DNA from: Streptomyces davaonensis JCM 4913
GTDB taxonomy: Bacteria > Actinomycetota > Actinomycetes > Streptomycetales > Streptomycetaceae
Reading direction: 5' to 3'
DNA length: 64,000 nt
Assembly (NCBI RefSeq): GCF_000349325.1
Contig: NC_020504.1
Coordinates: 8,412,326 to 8,476,325 of the forward strand
In this document: piece by piece, positions 7,960-35,005 of the stretch
How positions within the stretch are numbered: the stretch's first letter is position 1
Layout of the letters: each line of letters opens with the position of its first letter
The notes under the pieces: model-generated
Seen by the model: the letters and a program-made list of their open reading frames with translations, nothing else
Databases searched by the model: none
Told to the model about the DNA's origin: nothing
Position numbers and translations under genes: made by a program

Positions 7960-8811
7960 TCAGCCGGTGGCGACCGGCGCCGCGTCCTCGATCCCCTCAT
8001 GGTGGCGCCCCATCGGGATCACCATCGGCGTCCCGCTCACCGGGTCCGTGCCCACGACACACCGCAGCCCGAAGACCTCCTGCACCATCGCCGCGGTCAC
8101 CACCTCGGCCGGAGCGCCCTCGCCCGAGATCCTGCCGCCCTTCATCGCGACGATGTGATCGGCGTACCGGCAGGCCTGGTTGAGGTCGTGCAGCACCATC
8201 ACGACCGTGCGGCCCTGATGCCGGTTGAGGTCGGTGATCAGGTCCAGCACGTCGATCTGATGGGCGAGATCGAGGTACGTCGTCGGCTCGTCCAGCAGCA
8301 TCACCGGGGTGCCCTGGGCGACGGCCATGGCGATCCAGGCCCGCTGCCGCTGCCCGCCGGACAGCTCGTCCACCGCCCGGTGCGCCAGGTCGGCCATGTC
8401 GGTCGCGCGCAGCGCCTCGTGCACCGCCTCCTCGTCGGCCGACGACCACTGCCGCCACCAGGTCTGGTGCGGTGAACGGCCGCGCCCCACCAGGTCGATG
8501 ACGGTCAAACCCTCGGGCGCGACGGGGGACTGCGGCAGGATGCCGAGCCGCTGCGCGAGGCTCCGGGTGGGGATCGAGTGGATCGAGCGCCCGTCCAGCG
8601 CCACCGCCCCGGCCCTGGGGTTCAGCAGCCGGGCCAGGGCGCGCAGCAGCGTGGACTTGCCGCACGCGTTGGCCCCGACGATCACGGTGATGCGGCCGGT
8701 CGGCACCACCAGGTCGAGATCCTCGACCACCACCCGGTCGTCGTACGCCAGTTTCAGGCCCTCGGCGCGCAGTTCGGGGCCGCGGGCCTCGGCGGAGTCG
8801 GTCTTCGACAC
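7960..8811 (-). CDS. Siderophore ABC importer, ATP-binding subunit (CchE-like)
   Basis: A 283-residue Fec-type ATPase with Walker A (GANACGKST), signature (LSGGQRQRAW), Walker B (VMLLDEPTTYLD) and H-loop (VMVLHDLNQA). The GTG start at 8811 lies three bases after the stop of the preceding permease gene, so it is the third gene of a permease-permease-ATPase operon read from about 10,968. The set is equivalent to cchC-D-E of the coelichelin cluster and would import the ferric form of the NRPS product. No binding protein is encoded in this operon; the likely partner lipoprotein is at 30,117-31,187. Confidence 0.93.
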   Translation of the reverse strand: MSKTDSAEARGPELRAEGLKLAYDDRVVVEDLDLVVPTGRITVIVGANACGKSTLLRALARLLNPRAGAVALDGRSIHSIPTRSLAQRLGILPQSPVAPEGLTVIDLVGRGRSPHQTWWRQWSSADEEAVHEALRATDMADLAHRAVDELSGGQRQRAWIAMAVAQGTPVMLLDEPTTYLDLAHQIDVLDLITDLNRHQGRTVVMVLHDLNQACRYADHIVAMKGGRISGEGAPAEVVTAAMVQEVFGLRCVVGTDPVSGTPMVIPMGRHHEGIEDAAPVATG

Positions 8812-8814
8812 TTG

Positions 8815-9918
8815 TCAGCCTCCTGAACCGGCGCGGTTGGCGCGGATGAGCAGCCACAGCAGGACGGGCGCGCCGAGCACACCCGTGACGATCCCGACCG
8901 GAAGCTCCGTGTCCGACAGGAGCTTTCGGGCGACGAGATCGGAACCCAGCACCATCACGGCACCGGTCAGCCCGGCGGCCACCGGCGGCGGGAAGGCCGT
9001 ACCGGCCAGGCGCTGGGCGACCTGGGGCGCGGCGAGCGCCACGAACGCCACGGGGCCCGCGGTGGCGGTACCGAAGGCCACCAGGCCGACGGCGGCGAGG
9101 AGCACGGCCACGCGGACCGTCTGCACGCGCGTCCCGAGGCCCCGGGCGACGTCGTCACCGAGTTCCAGTGTCCGCGTCAGCCGGCCGAGCAGCAGCGCGG
9201 GCGGGAGCAGCAGGGCCATTGCCCAGGCGAGCGGGGTGATCTGGTCCCAGGTACGGCCGTTGAGGTTGCCGACCAGCCAGCCCAGCGCGGCCTGCGCCTG
9301 GAAGCGCTGCCCCCGGGCCATCAGATAGTCGGTGGCGCTGGTGCAGATCCAGGCGACACCGACGCCGACGAGGACGATCCGGTAGCCGCTGGTGCCCCGC
9401 TTCCAGGCCAGCGCGTACACGAGCAGCGCGGCGACCAGCGCACCGAGCAGACCGAGCGCCTGGGTGCCGAGTCCCCCGTCCCAGCCGAGGACGATGCCGG
9501 CCACCACGGCCGTACCGGCGCCCTGGGTGATGCCCATCATGTCGGGGCTGGCGAGCGGATTGCGGGTCAAGGTCTGGAGCAGGGCGCCGGAGACACCGAA
9601 CGCGATGCCGACGAGCAGACCCGCGAGGGCCCGGGGAAGGCGCAATTCATGGACGATCAGCTCGGTGCCGGGATCGCTCGCGCCCACCAGCGCCCGCAGG
9701 ACATCGCCGAGCGGCAGCGCGATGTCCCCGACCGAGGTCTCCACGGCGAACAGCAGGAAAGCGGCGGCCGCGAGCACCAGGCACACGACCAGCAGCCGGG
9801 GCCGCAACAGCCCGGAGACGGGCGGCAATGTGAGCCGGAAGGGGACGCGTCCGGCGGTGCGGCGGGACGTGGCTGGGGCCGCGGAGCCCTTGCCCCCTGG
9901 TGCGAGGTCCGTGGTCAT
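8815..9918 (-). CDS. Siderophore importer permease (FecD/CchD-like)
   Basis: A 367-residue FecCD-family permease with about ten membrane segments after a hydrophilic N-terminus of about 35 residues. The coupling-helix motif GALLQTLTRNPLASPDMMGI and the late TAGPVAFVALAAPQVAQRL motif are present. The ATG at 9918 follows the previous stop by three bases and the gene is followed three bases later by the ATPase gene, so expression is coupled. It presumably forms a heterodimeric channel with the permease encoded just upstream. Confidence 0.93.
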   Translation of the reverse strand: MTTDLAPGGKGSAAPATSRRTAGRVPFRLTLPPVSGLLRPRLLVVCLVLAAAAFLLFAVETSVGDIALPLGDVLRALVGASDPGTELIVHELRLPRALAGLLVGIAFGVSGALLQTLTRNPLASPDMMGITQGAGTAVVAGIVLGWDGGLGTQALGLLGALVAALLVYALAWKRGTSGYRIVLVGVGVAWICTSATDYLMARGQRFQAQAALGWLVGNLNGRTWDQITPLAWAMALLLPPALLLGRLTRTLELGDDVARGLGTRVQTVRVAVLLAAVGLVAFGTATAGPVAFVALAAPQVAQRLAGTAFPPPVAAGLTGAVMVLGSDLVARKLLSDTELPVGIVTGVLGAPVLLWLLIRANRAGSGG

Positions 9919-9921
9919 GGG

Positions 9922-10968
9922 TCACAGCTCCGCGAGTCGTCGGCGGCGCACCAGGGCGATGAAGAACGGGCCGCCGAGGAAGGCGACCAGGATGCCGGCC
10001 TGGATCTCGACCGGTTTCGCGATCAGGCGGCCGGCGATGTCGGCGGCCAGCAGCAGACAGGGCGCGAGTACGGCCGACAGGGGCAGCAGCCAGCGGTGGT
10101 CCGGGCCGATCCCGGCGTACTGCGCGAGCACGCGGGCGATGTGCGGCACGACCAGGCCGACGAAGACGACCGGGCCGATGACGGCGACGGCGCCGCCGGT
10201 GAGCAGCGTGACGGCCACCACGCCCTGGACCCGGACCACACCGACCCGGAGCCCGAGCGACCGGGCGACGTCGTCGCCGAGCGCGAGGCGGTTGAGGGCG
10301 GGCGCGCAGGCCAGGGCGAGAACGGCGCCGACGCCGAGGAACGGCAGTACGCGCAGCAGGACTTCCTCGTTCTGGTTGGCCAGGGAGCCCGCAGACCAGA
10401 ACCGGTACCGGTTCAAGGCGTCCGGGTCGGTCAGCGCGACGGCGCTGGTCAGTGAGAACAGCAGCGAGGTCACCGCGACCCCGGCCAGCGCCAGCTTCAC
10501 CGGAGTCGAGCCCGAGCGCCCGAGCCCGCCCAGCAGATAGACCAGCACGCTCGCGGCCATCGCCCCGGCGAACGCGAACCAGATGTAGCCGTACACCGAA
10601 CCGATGCCGAGGACCCCGACGGACAGCACGACGGCGAAGGCCGCGCCCGCGCTCACGCCGAGGATGCCGGGGTCGGCCAGGGGATTGCGGGTCAGCGCCT
10701 GCATCAGCGCGCCCGAGAGGCCGAGCGCGGCGCCGGTGGCGAGGCCGAGGGCGGTACGGGGCAGCCGTACCGACCAGATCACGTTGTCGATACGGGAGTT
10801 GGGCGCGTCGCCGAGGAGGGTGTGCCAGACCTGGTCGAGCGGGACGCCGAGCGCGCCGTACGCCATCGACAGGCCGCACAGGACCAGCAGCGCCGCGCTC
10901 GAGAGCGCGAGCAGGAGTACCGCGCGGGGGCCTTTCGCCGCCCGGACCGCCGAGGTCCCCAACGTCAC
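9922..10968 (-). CDS. Siderophore importer permease (FecC/CchC-like)
   Basis: A 348-residue FecCD permease, first gene of the second importer operon. It carries GALMQALTRNPLADPGILGV in the coupling region and VIGPVVFVGLVVPHIARVL near the C-terminal third. The GTG at 10,968 is preceded by AAAGGA on the minus strand. This ribosome-binding site lies inside the candidate iron box at 10,973-10,991, so repression could act on both transcription and initiation. The gene diverges from the NRPS gene across a 170-base region holding two iron boxes. Confidence 0.93.
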   Translation of the reverse strand: MTLGTSAVRAAKGPRAVLLLALSSAALLVLCGLSMAYGALGVPLDQVWHTLLGDAPNSRIDNVIWSVRLPRTALGLATGAALGLSGALMQALTRNPLADPGILGVSAGAAFAVVLSVGVLGIGSVYGYIWFAFAGAMAASVLVYLLGGLGRSGSTPVKLALAGVAVTSLLFSLTSAVALTDPDALNRYRFWSAGSLANQNEEVLLRVLPFLGVGAVLALACAPALNRLALGDDVARSLGLRVGVVRVQGVVAVTLLTGGAVAVIGPVVFVGLVVPHIARVLAQYAGIGPDHRWLLPLSAVLAPCLLLAADIAGRLIAKPVEIQAGILVAFLGGPFFIALVRRRRLAEL

Positions 10969-10972
10969 TTCC

Positions 10973-10991
10973 TTTGGTCAGCCTTGCCTTA
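10973..10991 (-). promoter_or_regulatory. Candidate iron box overlapping the ribosome-binding site of the permease operon
   Basis: On the minus strand the sequence reads TAAGGCAAGGCTGACCAAA, matching the iron-box consensus at about 14 of 19 positions. It overlaps the AAAGGA before GTG 10,968. It is weaker than the other boxes, hence the lower confidence. Confidence 0.6.
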
Positions 10992-11062
10992 ACTGGACGG
11001 ACTTTAGGCGGAGTTCGGCCTTCGTCCCATCCCCTTGGACAAATCTGCGTGCGGCCTATTAA

Positions 11063-11081
11063 TTAGGTAACCCTTACCTTA
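11063..11081 (+). promoter_or_regulatory. Iron box of the NRPS promoter
   Basis: TTAGGTAACCCTTACCTTA is a good iron-box inverted repeat (arms TTAGGTAA and TTACCTTA) located 57 bases before the NRPS start codon. The AT-rich run just before it (TATTAATTA at about 11,058) is a plausible core-promoter element. Confidence 0.88.
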
Positions 11082-11138
11082 CTATGGCGCCGATCCCCGG
11101 CCCAGGCCGGGAACGACCCCTGGGGAGGACGCGCTGCT

Positions 11139-29804
<18,666 letters not shown>

Positions 29805-29850
29805 GGCCACAAGGCCGTGATCGCCGTGAAGCCGTGAGGAGAGGAACAGC

Positions 29851-30060
29851 ATGAGCAACCCGTTCGAGGACCCCGAGGGCGTCTACCTGGTGCTCGTCAA
29901 CGACGAGAACCAGCACAGCCTCTGGCCGGACTTCGCCGACGTCCCGGCCGGCTGGCGGGTGGTCCACGGCCCGGCGGCGCGGCAGTCCTGCCTGGAGTAC
30001 GTCGAGACGAACTGGACCGACATGCGGCCCCGCAGCCTCGCCGAGGCGATGGACAACTGA
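29851..30060 (+). CDS. MbtH-family protein
   Basis: A 69-residue MbtH-like protein that binds A domains and supports their folding and activity. The family signature is clear: [24 protein letters not shown], then PAGWRVVHG and [11 protein letters not shown]. It starts 46 bases after the NRPS stop, behind a GAGGAGAGG ribosome-binding site, and is probably co-transcribed with the NRPS. It is the equivalent of cchK in the coelichelin cluster. A strong bidirectional terminator follows. Confidence 0.97.
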   Translation: MSNPFEDPEGVYLVLVNDENQHSLWPDFADVPAGWRVVHGPAARQSCLEYVETNWTDMRPRSLAEAMDN

Positions 30061-30070
30061 CCCCATGGGA

Positions 30071-30100
30071 AAGGGGGGCGGCCGTCCGGCCGCCCCCCTT
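30071..30100. terminator. Bidirectional intrinsic terminator
   Basis: A perfect 13-14 bp inverted repeat (left arm AAGGGGGGCGGCCG at 30,071-30,084, right arm 30,087-30,100) lies between the convergent MbtH and lipoprotein genes and is followed by CTTCTCG. It should end transcription from both sides. Confidence 0.85.
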
Positions 30101-30116
30101 CTCGCGTTCCCCGGAG

Positions 30117-31187
30117 TCAGGACGCGGGCTGCTCCACCTTCGTGTCCGCCTTGCCGTCGACGGCCGCCGCCAGCTGCGGCACCAGCCGCTCGACGACGTA
30201 CGGCAGGCTCAGGACCGTGCCCATGGACAGCGCGTTGCCGTAGTCACTGGTCTCGTTGACGTACACCTCGCGGCCCTCGCCGACCACCGTCAGATCCTTG
30301 TACGAGGCGTCCTTGTGCAGCTTGTCGGCGTCCTTGACGACATCGCCGACCTGCCACACGAGCGCGTCCTGGTCCAGCAGATCTGTGCGCTCCTTGCTGA
30401 TGTTCGCGCCGAACTGGTCACCGATCGCCTTGTCCAGGTCCTTCGGCAGCTCGAAGCCGAGGTCGGTGAGGAGATGCGAGCGCGGGTCCTGGCTGCCGAA
30501 GACGAACATGCCCTCGTACGGCGTGGCCATCACGGCCGTCCTCCCCGCGAACTCGGGGTGCTCCTTAACCGCCGCCGCGATGGCCTCCTCGGTCTCCTTC
30601 ACCGCGGCCGTGGCCTCGTCCGGCTTGCCCAGCGCCTTGCCGATGGTCGCCGTCTGCTCCTGCCAGGGGACGCCGTAGTCGTTGTACTCCTTGGGCTGGG
30701 CGACCACGGGGGCGAACTTCGACAGCGACTCGTACTGCTCCTTCGTGAGCCCGCCGTACACGGCCAGGATCAGGTCCGGCTTGAGCGCGGCGATCTTCTC
30801 CACCTGCGGCCCGGTGCCGGTGTCCTTGAGCACCGTCGGCGCCTCCGCCCCGGACAGCTTGTCCTCGGCCCAGGGGCCGACGGCGCCCTTGTAGCCACCG
30901 AGCCACTCCGTGGTGCCGACCGGGACCGAGCCGAGGGCGAGGACCGAGTCCTGGTCGGTGAGGCCGACGGTGACGATCCGCTTCGGCTCGGCCTCGATCG
31001 TCGTACTGCCGTACTTGTGGGCGAGGGTGACCGGGAAGGCGGAGGCGCCGGAGCCGCCCGCCTTCGGGTCGGATTCCGGCGTACCGGAGTCCGAGTCGTC
31101 GTCACCGCAGGCCGTGGCGGCGGTGAGGAGCAGGAGGGAGGAGGCGAGCGCGGCGGCGAGCCGTGGAGCCCTGCGGGAGCGGAACAT
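30117..31187 (-). CDS. Siderophore-binding lipoprotein (CchF-like)
   Basis: A 356-residue substrate-binding lipoprotein with a signal peptide ending TAATAC (lipidated Cys27; the -3 residue Ala is slightly atypical) and an acidic, Ser/Gly-rich linker to about residue 50. The class III binding-protein fold shows the opening PVTLAHKYGSTTIEAEPKRIVTVG split over residues 51-75, KIAALKPDLILAVYGG and the inter-lobe helix near residues 185-215. The ATG at 31,187 has AAGGA upstream. It starts 68 bases after the ABC exporter gene stop, on the same strand, so it may be the last gene of that iron-box-controlled operon. It is the only candidate receptor for the permease-ATPase operon at 7,960-10,968. Confidence 0.92.
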   Translation of the reverse strand: MFRSRRAPRLAAALASSLLLLTAATACGDDDSDSGTPESDPKAGGSGASAFPVTLAHKYGSTTIEAEPKRIVTVGLTDQDSVLALGSVPVGTTEWLGGYKGAVGPWAEDKLSGAEAPTVLKDTGTGPQVEKIAALKPDLILAVYGGLTKEQYESLSKFAPVVAQPKEYNDYGVPWQEQTATIGKALGKPDEATAAVKETEEAIAAAVKEHPEFAGRTAVMATPYEGMFVFGSQDPRSHLLTDLGFELPKDLDKAIGDQFGANISKERTDLLDQDALVWQVGDVVKDADKLHKDASYKDLTVVGEGREVYVNETSDYGNALSMGTVLSLPYVVERLVPQLAAAVDGKADTKVEQPAS

Positions 31188-31255
31188 CGCTGGTCCTTCG
31201 GTTCGGTGTCCTGTGGAGCGGGGTGCGTCGAGCTGGGTGTGTGGGGCGCCTTGAT

Positions 31256-33043
31256 CTAGGAGCGGGAGTCTGAGGTGTCTCGGGTGTCGGACCAGGCGGC
31301 CCAGAGTGCGGCGTATCGACCGCCGGCGGCGCGCAGTTCGTGGTGCGTGCCCGTCTCGACGATGCGCCCGGCGTCCATGACGACGATCCGGTCGGCGGTC
31401 GCCGCCTGGCTGAGCCGGTGCGCCACGATCAGCGCGGTACGGCCGTCCACCGCGCGGGCGACCGCCTTCTCCAGCGCGCGTGCCCCCGCGCTGCCCGCCT
31501 CGGCGGTGGCCTCGTCGAGGATCACCAGCGGCGGATCGGCGAGGATCAGCCGGGCCAGTGCCAGGGCCTGCGTCCGGTCGCCGGTGAGCCGGTGGCCGCC
31601 GTCGCCGACGACCGTGGCCAGTCCGTCGGGCAGTGCCTCGGCCCAGGCCAGCGCGTCGACCCGGTCGAGCGCGGCCCGCAGTTCGTCGTCGGTGGCGTCG
31701 GGCTCGGCGAGCCGGAGGTCGTCGGCGAGCGGGCCCGCGAAGACATGGGCCTCCTGGGTGACCAGGGCGACTGTGCGGCGCGCGGCGTCCCGGCTCAGCT
31801 CGGTCGGGGGGACGCCGTCGACCAGGACGGTGCCGGCGGTGGGTGGCTGGATGCCCGCGACGAGCCGGGCCAGGGTCGTCTTCCCGGCCCCGCTGGCGCC
31901 GACCAGCGCCACCCGCTCGCCGTGGTGGATCGTCAGGTCGATGTCGTGCAGCACGGGATGGCCGGGCCGGTAGGCGTGCTGAAGACCGCGCACGGTGACC
32001 TCGAAGCGGCGGTCCCTTGTATCCGCCGCGTGGCCCTTCTCCTGCGCTGTCGGCTCATCGGTGACGCCGACCAGGCGCGCCAGGCCCGCGGTCGCCGACT
32101 GGGCGTCGTCGAGGAGGACGAGGGCGGCGTTGACCGGGGTGAACAGACTGTGGAAGTACAGCGCGGCGGCGGTCGCGGTGCCCACGGACGCCGAGCCCTG
32201 CCGGACGAGCCAGTACCCGGTGAACAGGACGGCGGCGAGCCCGATGTACTCGGCGATGTGCAGCCGACTGTAGAAGCCCAGCACCAGCCGCACCCCCCGC
32301 ATGGTCAGCGCCACCACCGACGAGGACCGCTCCGCCACCCGCTCGCCGTGCTCCCGCTCCAGCCGGAACGCCCGCACCGTGGAGCGTCCGGCGACCGTGT
32401 CCAGGAGTTGCTGTTGCTGGGCGCCCGCGGCCACCCGCTGCTCGGCGTAGAGCGGGACGGCACGGGCCACGTACCAGCGGGCGGTCGCCACCTGCACCGG
32501 CACCGCGAGCAGCGCGGCGAGCAGGAACCGCCAGTCCAGCAGGGCCATCGCGCCGAGCGTGAGGAAGATGGTCAGCAGGGAACGGGCCAGCTCCGGCAGG
32601 GCGTTGCGCACCGCCTCGGCGACCAGGGACACATCGGCGGTGACCCGGGCGGTCAGATCCCCGGCACCGGCCCGCTCCACGCGTTCCAGCGGCAGCCCGA
32701 GGGCACGCTCGACGAACCTCTCGCGCAGCCGCGCCAGCGTGGTCTCGCCCAGCCGGGAGATCAGCGACAGGCCGAACCCGGCGGAGACACCCTGGGCGAC
32801 GGCGACGGCCACGAGCAGCGCCGCCGTGGTGGTGATGGCGTCGACGGACCCGCGGTCGGCGGCCAGATCCACGATCCGCCCCAGCAGCGGCTGGGTGAGC
32901 AGTCCGACGGCAGTGGAGCCGACCGTCACGGCGAACGCGGTGAGAGCCAACTTCCGTTGGGGGCGTAAGAGTTCGGCGACAGCCGCGCGGGTGCGGGCGG
33001 GGGTCGCGACGGGCAGGAGGTGCGGACCCTGGGACTTGCTCAT
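31256..33043 (-). CDS. ABC exporter half-transporter with intact Walker A but altered signature motif
   Basis: A 595-residue protein with an N-terminal six-helix ABC exporter membrane domain (about 30-320) and a C-terminal ATPase domain (about 350-590). Walker A is LVGASGAGKTT and the Q-loop segment is VTQEAHVF. Walker B is VILDEATAEA, and the usual LSGGQ is replaced by LTGDRTQ. It overlaps the stop of the partner exporter gene (ATGA at 33,040-33,043), so the two very probably form a heterodimer. The position next to the NRPS suggests export of the apo-siderophore, as proposed for the exporters in coelichelin-type clusters; substrate and direction are inferred from context and fold. Confidence 0.9.
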   Translation of the reverse strand: MSKSQGPHLLPVATPARTRAAVAELLRPQRKLALTAFAVTVGSTAVGLLTQPLLGRIVDLAADRGSVDAITTTAALLVAVAVAQGVSAGFGLSLISRLGETTLARLRERFVERALGLPLERVERAGAGDLTARVTADVSLVAEAVRNALPELARSLLTIFLTLGAMALLDWRFLLAALLAVPVQVATARWYVARAVPLYAEQRVAAGAQQQQLLDTVAGRSTVRAFRLEREHGERVAERSSSVVALTMRGVRLVLGFYSRLHIAEYIGLAAVLFTGYWLVRQGSASVGTATAAALYFHSLFTPVNAALVLLDDAQSATAGLARLVGVTDEPTAQEKGHAADTRDRRFEVTVRGLQHAYRPGHPVLHDIDLTIHHGERVALVGASGAGKTTLARLVAGIQPPTAGTVLVDGVPPTELSRDAARRTVALVTQEAHVFAGPLADDLRLAEPDATDDELRAALDRVDALAWAEALPDGLATVVGDGGHRLTGDRTQALALARLILADPPLVILDEATAEAGSAGARALEKAVARAVDGRTALIVAHRLSQAATADRIVVMDAGRIVETGTHHELRAAGGRYAALWAAWSDTRDTSDSRS

Positions 33044-34731
33044 GCCAGTACCGCCGTACGGTAGGCGACGTGCTGGTGGACCAGCCGCTCGTGCGCGTCG
33101 GCCGCGACGACCGAGCCCCGGTCGAGCAGGACGACCCGGTCGGTGACGGCGAGCAGGGCGGGGCTGTTGGTCACCAGTACGGTCGTCCGTCCGTGGCGCA
33201 GTTCCTTCAGCCCGGCCGCCATCCGAACCTCGGTGACGGCGTCGACCGCGGTCGCCGGTTCGTGCAGGACGAGGACCGGGGCGTCGGCGGCCAACGCCCT
33301 TGCCAGCGCCACCCGTTGCCGCTGACCCCCGGACAGCGACCGCCCGCGAGCGGTGACCTCGGTGTCGGCGCCGTCGGGCAGGGTTCCCACGACCTCGTCG
33401 GTGCCGGACGCGGTGATCGCCGCCTCGACGGGCGCCTCCGGACCGGCGGCGGCCCGGACGTTCTCCAGCAGCGTCCCCTCGAACAGGTCCGCGTCATGCT
33501 CGGCGATGAGCAGCGTGGCCCGCAGCTCCGCGAGCCCGAGTTCCGTCAGGGCGGTTCCGTCCAGCTCCACGGCCCCCTCGTCGGGGTCGGCGTGGCGGGC
33601 GAGGCAGTGCAGGAGGGCGGAGGCGTCGGCGGGGTCGACGGTGACGATGCCGACCGTCTCGCCGGGGGAGACGTCCAGGTTCACGTCGTGCAGGGGGCCG
33701 TACGACAGACCGCGCAGCCGCAGGCCTCCCTCGACGCGGTCCAGCGCACCGGCCCCCTGTGCCACGGCGTGCTCGGCGCCCAGTACTTCCGCGATCCGTG
33801 CGGCGGAGGCCCGGCCCTGCGCCAACTCGGCGTTGACCCAGGAGAACTCGGAGAGCGGCCCGATGAGGAAGAGGGCGAGTGCGAGCGCCGAGACCAGCTC
33901 GCCGAGGCTGATGTCCCCGCGCGCCGCGAGCCGTCCGCCGACCAGGGCGACCAGCGTCAGGAACGCGCCGGTGAGCATGGTCACCACACCGTTCTGCCAG
34001 GCCTCGGCGCGGGCCGCGCGCAGGGTGGCGGTGAGCGAGTCCTGGCTGATCCGGCGGTACCGGGCGACGGCGGCCTGTTCGGCGCCGATGCCCTTGAGCA
34101 CCCGCAGCCCGGCCACCAGATCGGCGGCGACGCCCGAGGCCCGGGCCGCCCGCTCCTGCTCGGTCTCGCTGCGCCGCTCCAGGGGCTTGCTCAGCAGATG
34201 CCCGAGCCACAGCAGCAGCGGAGTGCCCAGCAGGACGAGGAGCCCGAGCGGAACGGACATCCGTAACAGCACGACGGCGCCGACCGCGAGCCCGGTCGAG
34301 GCGGAGATCGCGACGACGAGGGCCATGCTGACGGCGCCGACCCGTTTGGCGTCCTCGGTGGCGGTGTTGGCCAGTTCCCCGGGCAACCGCCGTTCGGCGG
34401 CCCCGCCTTCGGGCGCGAGGACCCGGTCCACGAGCTGGATCCTCAGGTGGTGCGCGGCGGTCACGGAGGCACGCTCGCCGGCGCGGGCGGCGAAGCGGAA
34501 GCTGTAGGAGAGGCCGACGTAGACGACGGCCAGGACGACGAGCCACATCACGAGCCCGCCCGCGTCGCCGTCCACGACGCCCCGCTCGATGGCGAGTCCG
34601 ATGAGCACCGGCACCAGCGCCTCGCCGGTCTGGTGGCCCATGCCCAGCACGCCACCGACGGCGACATCCCGGCGCTGTCCGCCCACCGCGCGCCGCAGGA
34701 CGTCCCGTCCCGGCGGGTCCGCTTTCCTCAC
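33040..34731 (-). CDS. ABC exporter half-transporter with degenerate Walker A and B
   Basis: A 563-residue exporter half with a six-helix membrane domain (about 25-300) and an ATPase domain (about 330-560). The nucleotide site is degenerate: the Walker A position reads GIVTVDPADASALL with no GKS/T, and Walker B reads VLVLHEPATAVD with His before Glu. The signature LSGGQRQRVALARAL is intact. It is therefore complementary to the partner gene downstream. The GTG at 34,731 has GGAGG just upstream. It is the first gene after the iron box at 34,779-34,797 and is translationally coupled to the partner, so the pair is likely induced by iron starvation and secretes the siderophore (inference). Confidence 0.9.
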   Translation of the reverse strand: MRKADPPGRDVLRRAVGGQRRDVAVGGVLGMGHQTGEALVPVLIGLAIERGVVDGDAGGLVMWLVVLAVVYVGLSYSFRFAARAGERASVTAAHHLRIQLVDRVLAPEGGAAERRLPGELANTATEDAKRVGAVSMALVVAISASTGLAVGAVVLLRMSVPLGLLVLLGTPLLLWLGHLLSKPLERRSETEQERAARASGVAADLVAGLRVLKGIGAEQAAVARYRRISQDSLTATLRAARAEAWQNGVVTMLTGAFLTLVALVGGRLAARGDISLGELVSALALALFLIGPLSEFSWVNAELAQGRASAARIAEVLGAEHAVAQGAGALDRVEGGLRLRGLSYGPLHDVNLDVSPGETVGIVTVDPADASALLHCLARHADPDEGAVELDGTALTELGLAELRATLLIAEHDADLFEGTLLENVRAAAGPEAPVEAAITASGTDEVVGTLPDGADTEVTARGRSLSGGQRQRVALARALAADAPVLVLHEPATAVDAVTEVRMAAGLKELRHGRTTVLVTNSPALLAVTDRVVLLDRGSVVAADAHERLVHQHVAYRTAVLA

Positions 34732-34778
34732 GCATCCTCCGGACCGGATCCACAGCGCCCTGAAACCGCGCTCGAAAC

Positions 34779-34797
34779 TTAGGTAAGGCTAACTACA
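34779..34797 (-). promoter_or_regulatory. Iron box of the exporter/lipoprotein operon
   Basis: The + strand reads TTAGGTAAGGCTAACTACA, about 15 of 19 positions of the iron-box consensus. It lies 48 bases upstream of the GTG at 34,731 on the minus strand. The same 274-base interval also has to hold the promoter of the plus-strand kinase gene at 35,006; nothing else distinctive is seen there. Confidence 0.82.
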
Positions 34798-35005
34798 TCT
34801 GTCGGTCGCGGCTACCCCTCTGGCGGAGCGTCATCGAAAGCTTCGGCTGACGCGGTGTGACACCTGTGGCACGCGCCGCGCTGTACGGGATGGGTCGCGC
34901 GTGGGCGGCTCCCGTGGGACCCGTGACAAGCCTCGACCCCGGCCGGCCCGGACCTGAACCAGCCCCGGTGCTGGGCCGACCGGGGTCGGGTGCTCCGGGG
35001 GAAGG

